DNA of 64,000 nucleotides from Escallonia rubra (GCA_033065855.1 JAVXUO010000167.1:124001-188000), one strand, 5' to 3'. Numbered from the stretch's first letter, positions 24,401-35,524 are shown. The notes: a model not told the origin generated them from the sequence alone. Numbers and translations: made by a program.

Positions 24401-27127
24401 AGGTAATCCAACTGCCTACGATGCTCCCACTGATGGGGATATGTCTTTTAGTGTTGAAGGGCCTGGTTTAGAATCTAGAGGGCTATAAAGTCCTAAAAAT
24501 TTCTCTTCAACATTGAATACTTCCTTGTGCTTTATATAAATTGTGAACCAACAAAAACACAAACATATAAGGCAGAACCGCTAATTAATTGTTACTAGAA
24601 TTCACATTTCCATCCATCCTTTCCTAGCCAGCAAATCGGGAATATTAAAGAGGAAACTCTGGAAAAAACATCATCAAAGCATTTACCCTCCTCCCAAACT
24701 GGTTCACAGAAACAACATATGACCTAATAGTGAAAACAGAACATCAAGATTCACAAAGGCATTCAGCAATTGCATCAAATAGATGATAAAATAAGTTCAA
24801 CAACACACTAAAAAGAAGTATCAAGGAAAAGAAAATGGATACATTTCAGGCAAGTTAAAAAACAAAAAGTATGAGGAGCTTGTGCACAAATTTAAACATT
24901 GAGAATCCTAAATAACTAAGGAACACAATCTCAAAGTTTGAAAATACCCATCTTTTAAGTATTAAGCAAACGATATACCGAGGGATTCTTTCAACATCCT
25001 AAATTACGAAAAAGAGCAGAAACCCTAGACAATGAAAGCAAGAGAAAATGATGTACTTAGCCGTCCTCGTGTCTCTTAGCAACCAAACATAGAGGTACTA
25101 TGAAGAAAATTCAACAAGGTTGGATCTCACAACAGCATATCGAACAGAAAACGACCATACCGAAACACAAAAACAAATCAAGCAAAAAGACACAAAATCC
25201 TAAAGAAAGAAACCAAGAGAGATGGCGAAATTCATATTTATCTTGCTTTTCTTCAGGCTTTTGCAGCAACCAAACAGAGCAACTATGAAAGGAAACTCAA
25301 CTAAAAGGTAATCCAAGCAAGAAAATGTAGAACAGGAAATGCCACAGAAAACACATAAACAAAGTGAAAAAGCAAAAGTGAGTATAAATGAACACGAAAA
25401 CCCTAAAACATATTTCTTGTTAGAGGCCTCTGGCTACATCAGCAACCAAACATATGAAAGAAACCCACTTAAGCAGAAATTTAAGCAAGAAAATGCAGAA
25501 TAGGAACTACCATTGCAAACACATAAACGAAAGCCTTCAGCGAAGGATTCTTCCAGGGCACCAACTCTTGCAAATCCACATATCAGCAACCAAACAGAGG
25601 AAGCAAGAAACTGCAGAACAAAAACGCAGAAACAAAGGATTTCTTCCAAAAGCCCAGTGGCGGAGGAATTGGGGGGCACAGGGGGGCCGGTGCCCACCTG
25701 CTTCTTGGTAATTTTTCTATTCTATATGATATATTTTATTGGGAAAAATGTCCAATTTAATAAATGCTTAAAAGAAATATTTTTTCAGTCATTTTATTAT
25801 GTTAAACTATGTAAAACTTCTAAAGATAGTTAAAAAAAAGTCTTTACAGTCATTTAAAAAGCTAACCTTACACAAATAGAAAAAAACAAAACAAAACAAA
25901 AAACAAAGTCCACACGTAAACTTAACACAAAAATCCTTTTTATTCTCGATTGTTTTCAAAGTCTCTCTGTTTCCAAAACCTCAAAGCCACATAATGGAGA
26001 GAGGCATAGAGCACACCGTCCCCTCGGTCCCCTCACCAGCCTTACGCCCTCAACGCCTTATTCTTAAAATTTTTAATTCCTTGAACTTGAACACTTTCTT
26101 TTATGTTTCAAATTAAAAATGACAATTGAGTTTTGGAACTTACAATTCTCAATTGGGAAATGGCGCCGCTATGGGATTTTTTAATTTCAGATTAAAATTG
26201 AATTTTTATTTTTAGATTGCAATTGTTGCTCGTAGGTGGTGGGTGCATAGATTCAGATTGCGGTTAGTTGGGATTTTTAATTTTGGATTGAGAGTTTGGC
26301 AATTGCTGCTTGTGGTTGCAATTATAAAGTGAAAATTTGGCATTTGAGAGAATTTAGCACTGAACTTGGTGATTGAGGTTTGAGAATTTGGAGCTTTCAT
26401 GAACAAGTTGAATATACTGGTCCACCTGAACGAATTAGGAAGTTCAAATTGCCGAACTGGATTCTTGTTTCTTGCCCCTTTGGACCATGTTCATTCAAGT
26501 TTTTACTTTGTTAGGTCTAATTCATTGATGACGGTATATTAGGCAAATTTTTTTTACCTATTAGGTGCTCACCTTAAACTAAATTTCAGGCTCCGCCCCT
26601 GCAAAAGCCCTCTTTCTTGCAGTAGTGTTATATATCAGCAACCAAACATAGGAGCTATGACAGAAACCCCATTGCATAAGCATTCACCCTTAATCAAGCC
26701 AAACTAAAATCAAGGTAGTTGGCCTTTTCCTCAGCTTTCTCAGCAACGAAACAGAGGAAGGAAATATGAAAGGACAACCAAGAATGGAAAAAGGGGAAAC
26801 TCACGCGTTGGCAGAAGGGCCTAGCAGCGGATTCTCAGGAAGGGGCTGAAAAGACAGCCTCCCGAGGGGTTTGAGAGAGCAGTCGCCATTGGAATTTCGC
26901 CAGCAGTCGTTGACGATCATGGTGGAAGCGAAGGCGATCAGGTGTATGATGACGAAGAGGGAGATGACCCACGTGTTGGCTTCGCCCTGAGGCAGTGACC
27001 TCATGAACGGAACCCTACAATCTTTCAGGCGGAGCTCGTCGGCAGAGGCGGTGAATTGGGTGGTGGAGTGTCGGGACGGTTTGATCTCGATCAGGTTGTG
27101 GTCTTCGGAGGTGGCGGTTTCCGCCAT
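18424..27127 (-). CDS. rhomboid-like intramembrane protease homologue, predicted inactive (388 aa)
   Basis: Six coding exons join in phase: 27127-26805, 20669-20506, 20397-20234, 20157-19892, 19806-19680 and 18546-18424 (TAG stop). The start is the ATG at 27127; a longer frame begins only with TTG. The product matches plant RBL proteins (S54 rhomboids, polytopic endomembrane serine proteases) in length and order: N-terminal cytosolic region, TM1 near residues 53-71, the WR motif of loop 1 (127-128), HLLIN (141-145), a Ser motif ASSG (191-194, Ser193), INNFSNIGG in the last core helix, and a Cys-rich tail ([15 protein letters not shown]). The catalytic His expected in that helix is Asn245 (AAT; His would be CAT), and the first Gly of GxSG is Ala. 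It therefore probably cannot cleave substrates and may act as a pseudoprotease. Intron 1 is 6.1 kb and transposon-rich. Confidence 0.9.
18564..18993. repeat. direct duplication in intron 5 of the rhomboid gene
   Basis: Copy A (about 18564-18761) and copy B (about 18790-18993) share long blocks such as cacttcctatccactaacaa and caattatatccaatctg. Their offset is about 225 bp. The copies are moderately diverged. Confidence 0.8.
21737..21804. repeat. dispersed repeat shared with 63165-63230
   Basis: The two segments share atcgag[t/c]tcccat and catggagct[c/t]cta[a/c]cttggga. A second shared block links 21470-21590 with 56550-56640 (cttagttgcacaa, then ataaataa). The repeat family is not identified. 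Confidence 0.55.
23190..23458 (+). pseudogene. ycf1: nuclear insertion of plastid DNA: ycf1 5' end
   Basis: From the ATG at 23261 the frame encodes the N-terminus of plastid Ycf1/TIC214 ([19 protein letters not shown], then [19 protein letters not shown]). It breaks off after SATTG at about 23458. The sequence just upstream (aatccagaaattgcaatagaaa) also looks like the plastid leader. About 66 codons are intact, with no stop, so the transfer is likely recent. It lies inside intron 1 of the rhomboid gene in the opposite orientation and is not expressed as a gene. The left boundary is uncertain. Confidence 0.9.
25070..26790. repeat. degenerate tandem array beside exon 1 of the rhomboid gene
   Basis: The word cagcaaccaaaca (or a close variant) followed by an A/G-rich stretch recurs at about 25078, 25263, 25438, 25582, 26637 and 26740. 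Spacing is roughly 100-185 bp once the MITE at 25655-26601 is removed. Read on the minus strand, the word is TGTTTGGTTGCTG. Confidence 0.65.
25655..26601. mobile_element. hAT-type MITE (Tip100-like ends)
   Basis: Ends are CAGTGGCGGAG and, inverted, CAGGGGCGGAG (10 of 11). A perfect 8-bp target duplication, caaaagcc, lies at 25647-25654 and 26602-26609. The 947-bp interior has no transposase, so the element is non-autonomous. It sits inside the degenerate array in intron 1 of the rhomboid gene. Confidence 0.9.
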
Positions 27128-27180
27128 TGATTCAGCCAAGGAATTATAGGGTTGGACGGAAAGGTGATTTCTTGCTGTTT

Positions 27181-27185
27181 GTGTG

Positions 27186-27224
<39 letters not shown>

Positions 27225-27251
27225 GAATCTTTGTGAAGGAATGTTTATAAC
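27181..27251 (-). promoter_or_regulatory. rhomboid gene core promoter and 5' leader microsatellite
   Basis: A TATA-like GTTATAAAC lies at about 27245-27252 on the minus strand, about 120 nt upstream of the ATG. Between them is a compound (CT)n(GC)n tract at 27181-27223. With usual TATA spacing, transcription would start in or near the tract, putting the microsatellite in the 5' leader. Promoter assignment is inference. Confidence 0.5.
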
Positions 27252-27534
27252 GAAGCTGGCTCTTGAAGGTCGGTGAACGGATATTTGGCGGGCTCGTTAT
27301 ATATTTCAGTTTATGTTGGGCTTTCTCCTTACGCCAGGTAGCTCGTGTTGAAGTATCTGATTGGTTTTTGACAAATTAATCAACGTGCGGTTTGAGTTGC
27401 ATTCCTTCCCTCCAGCTTAATTTAAATAAACTTTTTCTTTATGAATAGTCCTATAAAAATTATTCATTTTTAAATTAATTTTTTTTAGAGGTACTTTTAC
27501 ATATTTATTTATTTTTTATACTTTTTTTATTTTA

Positions 27535-28505
27535 TTCTTTCTCCACATTTAAATCTCCATCAACTCATTTACTCTCCTGATCCATTTTCTCACATTTTTT
27601 TATTCATTTCTTTCTCTACATTTAATACTCATTTGAGTGTCCCAAATATTGGTTGTTGAATCTCTTTGACATAGTTGTAGAAATTATTTCACCCATTTGA
27701 GTGCGGATCTGAAGTAGCTTGATCTGAGAGAAACTATCTGACTTTCTTGTCTCAGCACACAATCTAGTAATCCGCCGAAATTTCCTAATTAGAAGACCCA
27801 TTAGAGAGGAAGTTTTGCTTTCATCACACAACACGAGAAGTCACGAGACCAATATTTGACAAATACTTTGCCAAATCACAAGAGCATTTTGTTTGGCTCT
27901 GGGGTTATGCTGGCTGAGAATTTGTGCATCCATATGTTAATCATGTTTCACTAGTATTTGCATATGACCGTAGGACGAGCAAATGACTCATTTTTCTTTT
28001 CCCAGATCGAAAGATTGATGTAGTATTAACCATTCCCTCTCCACATTTTTAATCTCCATCAACTCATTTTCTTTCTTCTGACTTACTTTCTTACATTTTT
28101 TTATTCATTTCTTTCTCCACATTTAACACTCATTTGAGTGTGCCAAACATTGGTTGTTGTAGAAATTATTTCACCCATTTGAATGTCGGATCTGAAGTAG
28201 CTTGATCTGAGAGAAATTATCTGACTTTCTTGTCTCAGCACACAACAATCTGGTACTCCTTCGAAATTTGAGAGGAACTTTTTCTTTCATCACATACCAC
28301 AAGTTAGGAGACCAATATTTGGCAAATACTTCGCCAAATCACAAGAGCATTTTGTTGGGCTCTAGGGTTATGTTGGCCGAGAATTTGTGCATCCACATGT
28401 TAAATCGTGTTTCACTAGTATTTGTATATGATCATAGCATCAAGCTTTATGGAGCAACTGACTCATTTTTCTTTTCCCAGATTGAAAGATTGATGTACTA
28501 TTAAC
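27535..28505. repeat. about 495-bp direct tandem duplication
   Basis: Copy A (about 27535-28020) and copy B (about 28030-28505) run in parallel. Both contain caatcaactcattt-like text, ttattcatttctttctc, gaaattatttcacccatttga, ctgactttcttgtctcagca and aaatcacaagagcattttgt. No coding function is visible, and the copies differ by small indels. Region 27260-27535 is AT-rich promoter-side spacer. Confidence 0.85.
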
Positions 28506-28649
28506 TATTCTTGGTTTTGTTTGTGATTTTTTGGTTTTGTTTTCTGAAATTGGGTTGTTATGTCTAGTTATTTATGACTTTAGGCCGGTAAATGCTTGGT
28601 GAGTATACTTATGCTTGCTTTAATTCAATGGTTCAAATTCTTTAAGTTT

Positions 28650-29345
28650 GTTTGGGGAATCGATATCGATATGGATATGGATAAAAGTTCATCTATTGGT
28701 GTAAGTTCAACATTTGATGTTAAAAGGAAGCTCACATCTCTTGCTTGGGAATATTTTGAGCCATATAAAAATGATGGAAAACAAAAGGAAGGTGTTTGAC
28801 ATGTAAGAAGGAGTACGAGTCCGGTAGTAGTGGTACATCTAACATGTTACGACATATCATTAAATGTCGTAAAGGTGGGAACTGGGAGGCAAGCAGATTA
28901 TAATGGCGTGTGATCTTCTTAGCGTTCCTATTACTAGTGTTGCCTCATAATATGCTTTTAGTGTGAGAAATCAAATCATCAGTAACTATCGTGCTTCACT
29001 TGTTCTAAAAACTGTTAAAGTCTTAGAGTGCACGCACGACTAGCTATGTGACTTGTCAAGTACACATTAAGTTTGTCTTTTATGTTTTTAAATTGTCAAT
29101 TTTGTTCGTAATACTTTAATAGACAGTAGTTTAATCTATGATTTCTCGAGGTTGTTCACCTGTTATACATAACTTTTGGTTTCTTTGCCTTTTATCTTCC
29201 TTTCTAATTAACTGTCTATTTTTTTTAAAGGTCTACATGATGTCGATGAGGAGGGGGTTCTCATTGAGGACTTCTCATACTTGTTGGCCTCTAGAAAATG
29301 AAGTTGCTTCGAATGGGATTGCTGAGTATATTTGGCCGCATTTAT
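28650..29345 (+). pseudogene. hAT transposase remnant: BED finger fused to C-terminal dimerisation segment
   Basis: The 5' part encodes a BED-type zinc finger region (KRKLTSLAWEYFEPYKNDGK, then after a stop CKKEYESGSSGTSNMLRHI with the final Cys). About 30 bp further on, the text jumps to the hAT C-terminal dimerisation motif (MACDLLSVPIT, then NYRASLVLKTVKVLECTHD). A tail near 29231 reads LHDVDEEGVLIEDFSY. The DDE catalytic core is missing altogether, so this is an internally deleted derivative. Terminal repeats were not identified with confidence. Confidence 0.8.
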
Positions 29346-29349
29346 AGGG

Positions 29350-30380
29350 CAAAAGAGATTCAACTTAAGGAAATTTAGTTTCAGATATTAACTGATTAAT
29401 ATTTATCAAACGTAAGTTAATTACTTTCTTAACATTTTGAAAATTTGAAGAACTCCTTTTGTTTCATGTCATCTTCTCTATTTTTTTTGTTCATATTATG
29501 TTTATGTTTTTTTTAAAGATTTAAGCATTCAAGATGAGTGTGCAACTTATTATTAGAACTGTAGAAGCACAATTTATAGCTATGACAATATTATCATCAT
29601 TTCGAAGGACAAATTACTAAAATATAAAGTCAAAAAGTCAATGGGCCAAAAAATCAAAAAAGTCAACGGGTCAAGAAGTCAAAAGTTCAACAGGTCGGGT
29701 TGAAATTGGGCCAGGTCAGAAACTTGGTCGGGTAAGGAATTGTCAAATTGGTTTGGGTCTTGATAAATGGGTCATGCTGAGATAACGGGTTAAATTAAGC
29801 CATTAAATGATTGACTCAGTTAACCCACGAATGAATGGCCTTTAAATGGGTGAGCCACCCATTTTAGCCCATCCTATTTGACCCAAATCCAAATCCAACC
29901 CCAACCCACCCACCCATTTTGCCAATAAATCTAGCCTTTCCTTATCATTTGGCATGGGGTTAAGATTTTATATCACTTATGTCACTGAATTTTTTTTTTT
30001 TTGTGCGTATGTGTCATTTGGCTACAAAAAATGTTCGATTGAGCTTCTACTCACTGGGCCACTAAAAAGGGTGTGCCAATCTCTTAAATTGGTTTTGTAA
30101 TGACCCGGACCACGGCTTCACCACAGAGCGCTGCCCTCCTCAAAAAGGTTAGTCAAGTAGGTACTTATGAGTTTATGAGAATGGTCTTATAAGGCCAATT
30201 GCAAATTATCTCACATTCGATATGGGACATCACAATCTCTCGTCCTTGTGCCTTAGCATTCTCACTAAGACTGTAGTCGAGATTCTTCCTCTCTAACCAA
30301 TGTCGGATATACCTGGACTTGCCTTCGTTTCTTTCAACTATCGTCAATCCGACTGGATACCCCAGCCCGAACTTTCAAAA
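29350..30380. other. spacer with hAT-like and LTR-like end fragments
   Basis: 29630-29930 is rich in gggtcaa and acccattt words and ends in cacccattttgcca, resembling the subterminal sequence of hAT elements such as the one at 41214. 30096-30233 begins TGTAATGACCCGGACC and ends GGGACATCACA, resembling a very short LTR or TRIM, but no flanking duplication was found. Confidence 0.4.
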
Positions 30381-30670
30381 GTTAGCTTTGATTCCATCCA
30401 AAGAAGGTCAATGTGGTTGTCGATACTCTTAGTAGAAAGATTAGTGGTTCATTTGCAGCTCTTTTGACTTTGTAAAAGAAAAATTTTATTGATTTAGAAA
30501 TTTTGGGTATAGGTTTTTTAGTTCCCCAGTTTGGGACGTATTTTGGTAATTTGATAGCGCAACCTACCTTGATCAAAAGAATTAAACAATCTCAGACCAC
30601 AGATTCAAAGTTGCTTAAGATAATGGAATAAGTCATGGATGGTCAACAGCCAGAGTTCAGGATCGATGCT
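30380..30670 (+). pseudogene. Ty3/gypsy pol fragment (RNase H-integrase junction)
   Basis: The frame reads VNVVVDTLSRK, SGSFAALLTL, then LIAQPTLIKRIKQSQ. This matches the linker between RNase H and integrase of chromovirus-type Ty3/gypsy elements. Two in-frame TAA stops interrupt it. No LTR could be tied to it. Confidence 0.75.
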
Positions 30671-30689
30671 GAGACGGCATTAATCCTGA

Positions 30690-31555
30690 AAGTTGGAAGC
30701 CGTGACTAAAGTCGAATTCTAAAAATGAGATTATATACTGATATTTACTAGTAATACCAGGTATAAACAGAGCATCTAAATCCTTTAAATTGGAATATTT
30801 CCACGAAAAAACTTTAAGAGAACTCATTCTCTGAAAAATCTCTTACAAAGAATTCATTAAAACGCAGCGGCTAAACAACGTTCACAAACCAAATTCAATC
30901 AAATTTCCCATATGTGGGTAAAGTAGAGTGAAAAGGTGAGCTCGAGTTGCCCATCAACGTACCAAAAATTATAGGGTTTCGAGCAAAGCTGATGGAATCG
31001 AATAACAATACTCGATGGTAATATCTTTATATCAAGTCTCGAAACAAACATCATTAAGCATGTGACCCTATATATTATGCATGGAATGCTAAAATTTATA
31101 CGATGACTATATTGATCATAAAGACCCAAACATCAAACATGTGCTACCGCTAACATGCTAGACATCCACTAGTCGCTATCATAAACAAACATGTGTCCAA
31201 AGGACCCTATCAAATTGAGAGTTGTTCAAACATAATCAACTACTAGTCTCAAATTTTTGAAAGAAAAGAAAATGTGGATGCAAATAATCAAGTTTACGTA
31301 ACTAAGTACTTATTTGAACTCAATATACATAAAAGAAAGAATGTGTGTGGCCTTTGCATGAAGAAATGATGATCGCATATCAATGTGTAACAACCAAACA
31401 CAAAAAATAAAAATAATAAAAAAATAGCAACTAAGACAAAAAAGACCAGAGGACTCGTGCCTTCACAAAACAGCAATTGTTGTGTTATAGTCAGACTGAA
31501 ATAGCAAATCAATAGTGAAGAAACCGGAGGTAAAAATTCAGCTTTAGAATGGAAT
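30690..31555. other. spacer, no gene seen
   Basis: AT-rich sequence without a convincing frame or repeat on either strand. Confidence 0.4.
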
Positions 31556-31559
31556 TAAG

Positions 31560-32140
31560 GAGTGATAATACTAGGTGGACTAGGGGCAAGGGTTCACATT
31601 ACTTATAACGTCTAGGCACTATAGCTGGAGCACCCCAGTCATATTACTCAATCTCTCATACATCCTCCAATGCCATCAGACACCAAAGCTGAACCAAGTC
31701 ATCCCCTTGCTAAACACCATCTCTTCAAACACATTTAGCAAAAACCTCGAACATACTCATCAAATGTCGCCTCATCAGCGTCCTCCAAGGTCATACCCTC
31801 AGGTGAGACCGAAGGGTAGCAAGCAAAATGGAACCACCCTTCTTGTAGGATGGCTCGAATCCTAACAACTACACCACATGATCCCAGTCCTTGTCGAGAC
31901 CATAGGCCCATGGGATAGGCCTCCCTTGCATGTGAATACTCGTGATATTTGCAAAGTCATACGGGGTAAGCATGGCCTCCCCAGACGTTAGATGGAACGT
32001 GTTGGTGGAATCCCAACGACGCTCTGCCAAACTCAACAAATGCTTTTTACTCCGGGAAGCATATGTAACCCGTTCAGAAATAAATCAAAGCCAGTTTTGG
32101 CTATCTGCTACTCTACTGAATTCAATACCTTCTGCCACCA
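31560..32140 (-). pseudogene. plant mobile domain (PMD, aminotransferase-like) fragment
   Basis: The minus strand reads LLSLAERRWDSTNTFHLTSG, then EAMLTPYDFANIT, QGRPIPWAYGLDKDWDHVV, a TAG stop, and LLGFEPSYKKGG. This order (W-D-x-T-N-T-F-H, a hydrophobic T-P-Y-D-F-A segment, G-R-P-I-P-W) is typical of the plant mobile domain carried by some transposons and by MAIL1-type genes. In-frame stops and frameshifts show it is dead. No transposase is next to it. Confidence 0.7.
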
Positions 32141-32169
32141 CTCTTATACCAGATTCGGGTAGTCTCTAC

Positions 32170-33270
32170 ACAGAATGTTCGAGGAAAGGGGCTGCATGAA
32201 ATTAAAGTAAGAAGAAGGGGAAACTCAAAAACAGCTCGGTTTGTGCATGAATGTGCAAAAACAAAGAGAAGAATATCATGTGGGGCCCTATTTTGCATGG
32301 GAAAGCATGGGGTAGAATAAAAAGAGAGAGAGAGTGTGTGTGTGTGTATGGAATTTAGAGACAAGAGATGAAATACATACCTCATCCATGAAAAATCCAT
32401 GGCTTAGGTGAGCATCTTGATCTGGGGTGAGAATTATGTGATCATCCATGCGGATCATTGATCGAAAATGAGAGACACGCCTAATTTGGGGTCCTCCCTC
32501 ATGCCATTTTTCTAGTGCGTGTTAACTCATGATAAGAACCCAATTCATGAAGAAGAAGGGGAAATATGATGAATTTGTAGTGAAGTAATCTAATTAGAGA
32601 TGAATTAGAGTAGGGGGAATCCTCCTTAGGGTCAAATTTGAGAGAGAAAGAGGTTGGAATACGAATGGAAATATTAATGAAATCCTCAAAACGCGCCAAA
32701 ATCTGAACAGATAAATCGGCTAGTTTTCTTACTTAAATTTGTCAAACTCTCTGACTAACCGACCGGCTTATTTTAGCGCTTCTAGCTCTTTTTTCAACCG
32801 GCCAGTTTTTGACATTCTATTTTTGCCCTTGCAGCTTTCTGATCAACCTACCGGTTTTAGACCTTGAAAATAACAAAAAAATAATTTAAAAAATAGCAAA
32901 AAATATTGGATGTTTGTTTGAAATTCCTCGAACTTCATTTTGGCTTGAGTAAATGTTTAAAACTTTTATCCTTTTCATGCGTGTGCTTGTGTATGCTTGC
33001 ACATCATGTTGGTAATTCAAAGACCCTGTGAATGTGATACTCAATTCTGTGATGTTGTACATATCAATCTGAAATGGATTGATATTTTTGACGTTCAGGG
33101 ACCGACTGTCCTTGGACATCATTGGCTCCAGCTTTGAATGATATCTCTGAAAATTTTCATCCTTCTATCTAAACAACCAATAGCTTGAGGGCGTCATTAG
33201 ATCCGACTCCTAGATATAAATCTTACTTTTATCAAACTATTAGCTGCTTGAGCAAGCCATGGCTCTAGCA
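32170..33270. other. spacer, no gene seen
   Basis: A short (GA)n(GT)n tract lies at about 32322-32348. At about 32715-32870 the text repeats gaccggctt-like and aaccggccag-like words. No coding frame is supported. Confidence 0.4.
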
Positions 33271-33289
33271 CTCAGTTAAATCACTTTGA

Positions 33290-33710
33290 CCGTCAACCAC
33301 TCAAATCCATTTGGTGGCTTTGGTAAAAGGTAAAGTTATTTTCAGTATTCCTAGACGACCACTTAAATAGATTTGGTGGCGCTGGCATCTAGCAATATCT
33401 CCATCTTGCCTATAGACCATCCAAATTGATTTCGTGGCTCTGGTAACAGACAAGATTCCCTTTTTTGTATATCCAAATGACCAACCAAATCGATTTGGTG
33501 ACCCCGATATCTAGATGTAGGGCTCTGTCTGTCAACCATTCAAAACGATTTGGTGGCTCTAGCAACGGACATAGTTATTCTTTTTGCACGTCTAGAGGAC
33601 CATTCAAATCGATTTGATGGCTCTGGCATCTAGATGCAAGTATTTGCAAGTTTTTTTTATCGACCATGTAAATCAATTTGGTGGCTCTAACAACTGACAA
33701 GTTTCATTCA
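33290..33710. repeat. dimeric minisatellite, about 60-bp monomers
   Basis: Seven monomers share [g/a]accatncaaatcgatttgg and tggctct. They start near 33296, 33357, 33415, 33478, 33533, 33598 and 33663. Odd copies continue as aac[a/g]gacaag and even copies as catctagatg, giving a higher-order dimer of about 119 bp. More decayed relatives may extend to about 33200. Confidence 0.8.
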
Positions 33711-33714
33711 TCTG

Positions 33715-35519
33715 ATCACTGACGATCAATCATCGTCGTTATTGATTCCGGCTTCAAGCAATATCGCTTGTTTCAAACTGCATTGTTCGAGCAAGTCGCT
33801 TGGGTTTATAGTGTCGTATTGTATATTGTATTGTGACAATTGACTTGTCCATTTTAGGTTAATTCAAAAGATTTTCAATTGGGGTTGCTAAGCTTAGCTT
33901 AACTTCAGGCCGAGGTAAGGACCTCTACCCGAACCCTAAATTCATCAACACATCTTCGTACCTGCTCCTTTGATTCTTCCATGGTTATCATTATACTCTA
34001 AGTATGAATTGACATTTTCATGCGCCTATTGTCATTGGAACTCTTTTGTTGAGCCCTAATCGGTTATTGGAGTTCATGTCGATGCTCATCTCTCATTGCA
34101 TGCCAAGCATTGAATTATATGTTGATTTAGTGATTATTGTTCTTATGTAAATTTACATGAGAGTCTGTTCTGAGGCATTGTAAGGATGTTTTTTTTGGGG
34201 GGTGTTATAAGCCTGGTTTGTTTACTGCGTGGGACGCATGCTAGTACCTTAATGGACTAATTATCGTATATGCATATGTAATCTGTGTTATTGTGCACGG
34301 TTTGTGTGACTCTGCTAAGTGCTCAATATCATCTGAAATTGTTTATGTTGTATCTGAAAGCAATTGTACTGATATCTAATCGAGGGGAATTGAGTTGGAA
34401 CTCTTTTTGATATTTTTATCGTATTTATTATGACCATTTTGACACTCTATTGAAAGGTTGTCATCGAATTGAATTTGTGAACCCTTTCTAACCACTTTGT
34501 TTGGTCCTTGAGTGACCTTACTGAGTTCTCAAAAGCACCCTCATTTAATTCTCTTCTACTGGTAATAATCATCACTAGATTCCATGGGAATGGTTTAGAG
34601 CCTAAGTGAAAATTTTCCAGTTCCTTTTATTATTTTGCTTGGTAGAACCCTTGCGTGGGCAAACACTGTTTAGTTCATTTTGTAGAGAATTCAAATTCGG
34701 GTCTTTTTGTTTATGACTATATATGTTACACAATTTGAGTTATTACACTGATTAGAAGCTTTGATATATTGAAAGTTTTTTTTACTTGAATTGAGGTTAT
34801 TTAAGTCATTGCATGATCGATAGAATAAGTGATTGTTTTAACGTTTCAGAAGTCGGGTGTTAATGCTCCGGATTCTTAGGGTGTTAAATATATATACCAA
34901 CATATTAAGACTTTATTTATTTATTATGTTTGTAAAAATACTCTATAATATGGGGAAAAAATATCTACACAAATATAAGAATATATACATAAATACTAAC
35001 ACACACGTATTTACCATAAGTAAGCTAGATATCTTATGGTTAAGCCAGATTCCCACTCGATTACTAATCTTGTTACATTAGAGCAAACTTGATAAATATG
35101 TTGGTTAAAAATTTCGGTTAAGTTTTGTTCGATAATTTGCTTCCACTAAGATATTGGGCTATCCTATTTAGTCGTGTTGGTTAAATGTACAAAAGTTATA
35201 GTATTCAAATTTCATAAGAGGTATATCAAAAAGATAAAGTACAATTAAAACCTTATGATATTTGAAGACAAATTTAGAGAAACTTATTTTTATACAATGT
35301 TTTTTCACATTATTCTTTAGTCACAAAATAAAGTGTGGACAAGCATCTTAGGTGTAAAAATAGGCGCGGCCATAGATCCAACATAAGAAATTATTTATGA
35401 GAAATAGTGGATAAAGCATGAGTTAAATTTAACTAATCTTATGTTGGAAAAGTTTTGAATTCTATGGTGTTCTTAAGTGGTGAGTAATTAAACTCTCCCA
35501 CATTCTAAATAGCAATATG
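33715..35519. other. spacer, no gene seen
   Basis: AT-rich. A gggggggtgttata block lies at about 34196. No frame, RNA gene or clear element boundary was found. Confidence 0.4.
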
Positions 35520-35524
35520 CAAAT

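Larger units (their letters stand above)
20670..26804 (-). other. 6.1-kb intron 1 of the rhomboid gene
   Basis: Donor is gtgagt (26804-26799) and acceptor is ctgcag (ending 20670). Contents: spacer at 20700-21700; a dispersed repeat at about 21737-21804; spacer at 21840-23180; plastid ycf1 DNA at 23190-23458; spacer at 23460-25060 with ggggcgggggggagg at 24264 and a poly-A run at 24358; a degenerate array at 25070-26790; and an hAT MITE at 25655-26601. No other gene is visible in it. Confidence 0.8.

Noticed and set aside
27128..27139. Longer start for the rhomboid protein
   Set aside because: The upstream codon is TTG. The first ATG in frame is at 27127, so that was chosen.
33290..33710. 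CRISPR-like array
   Set aside because: The repeated units are imperfect, alternate in two classes, have no constant-length unique spacers, and the genome is a plant's.
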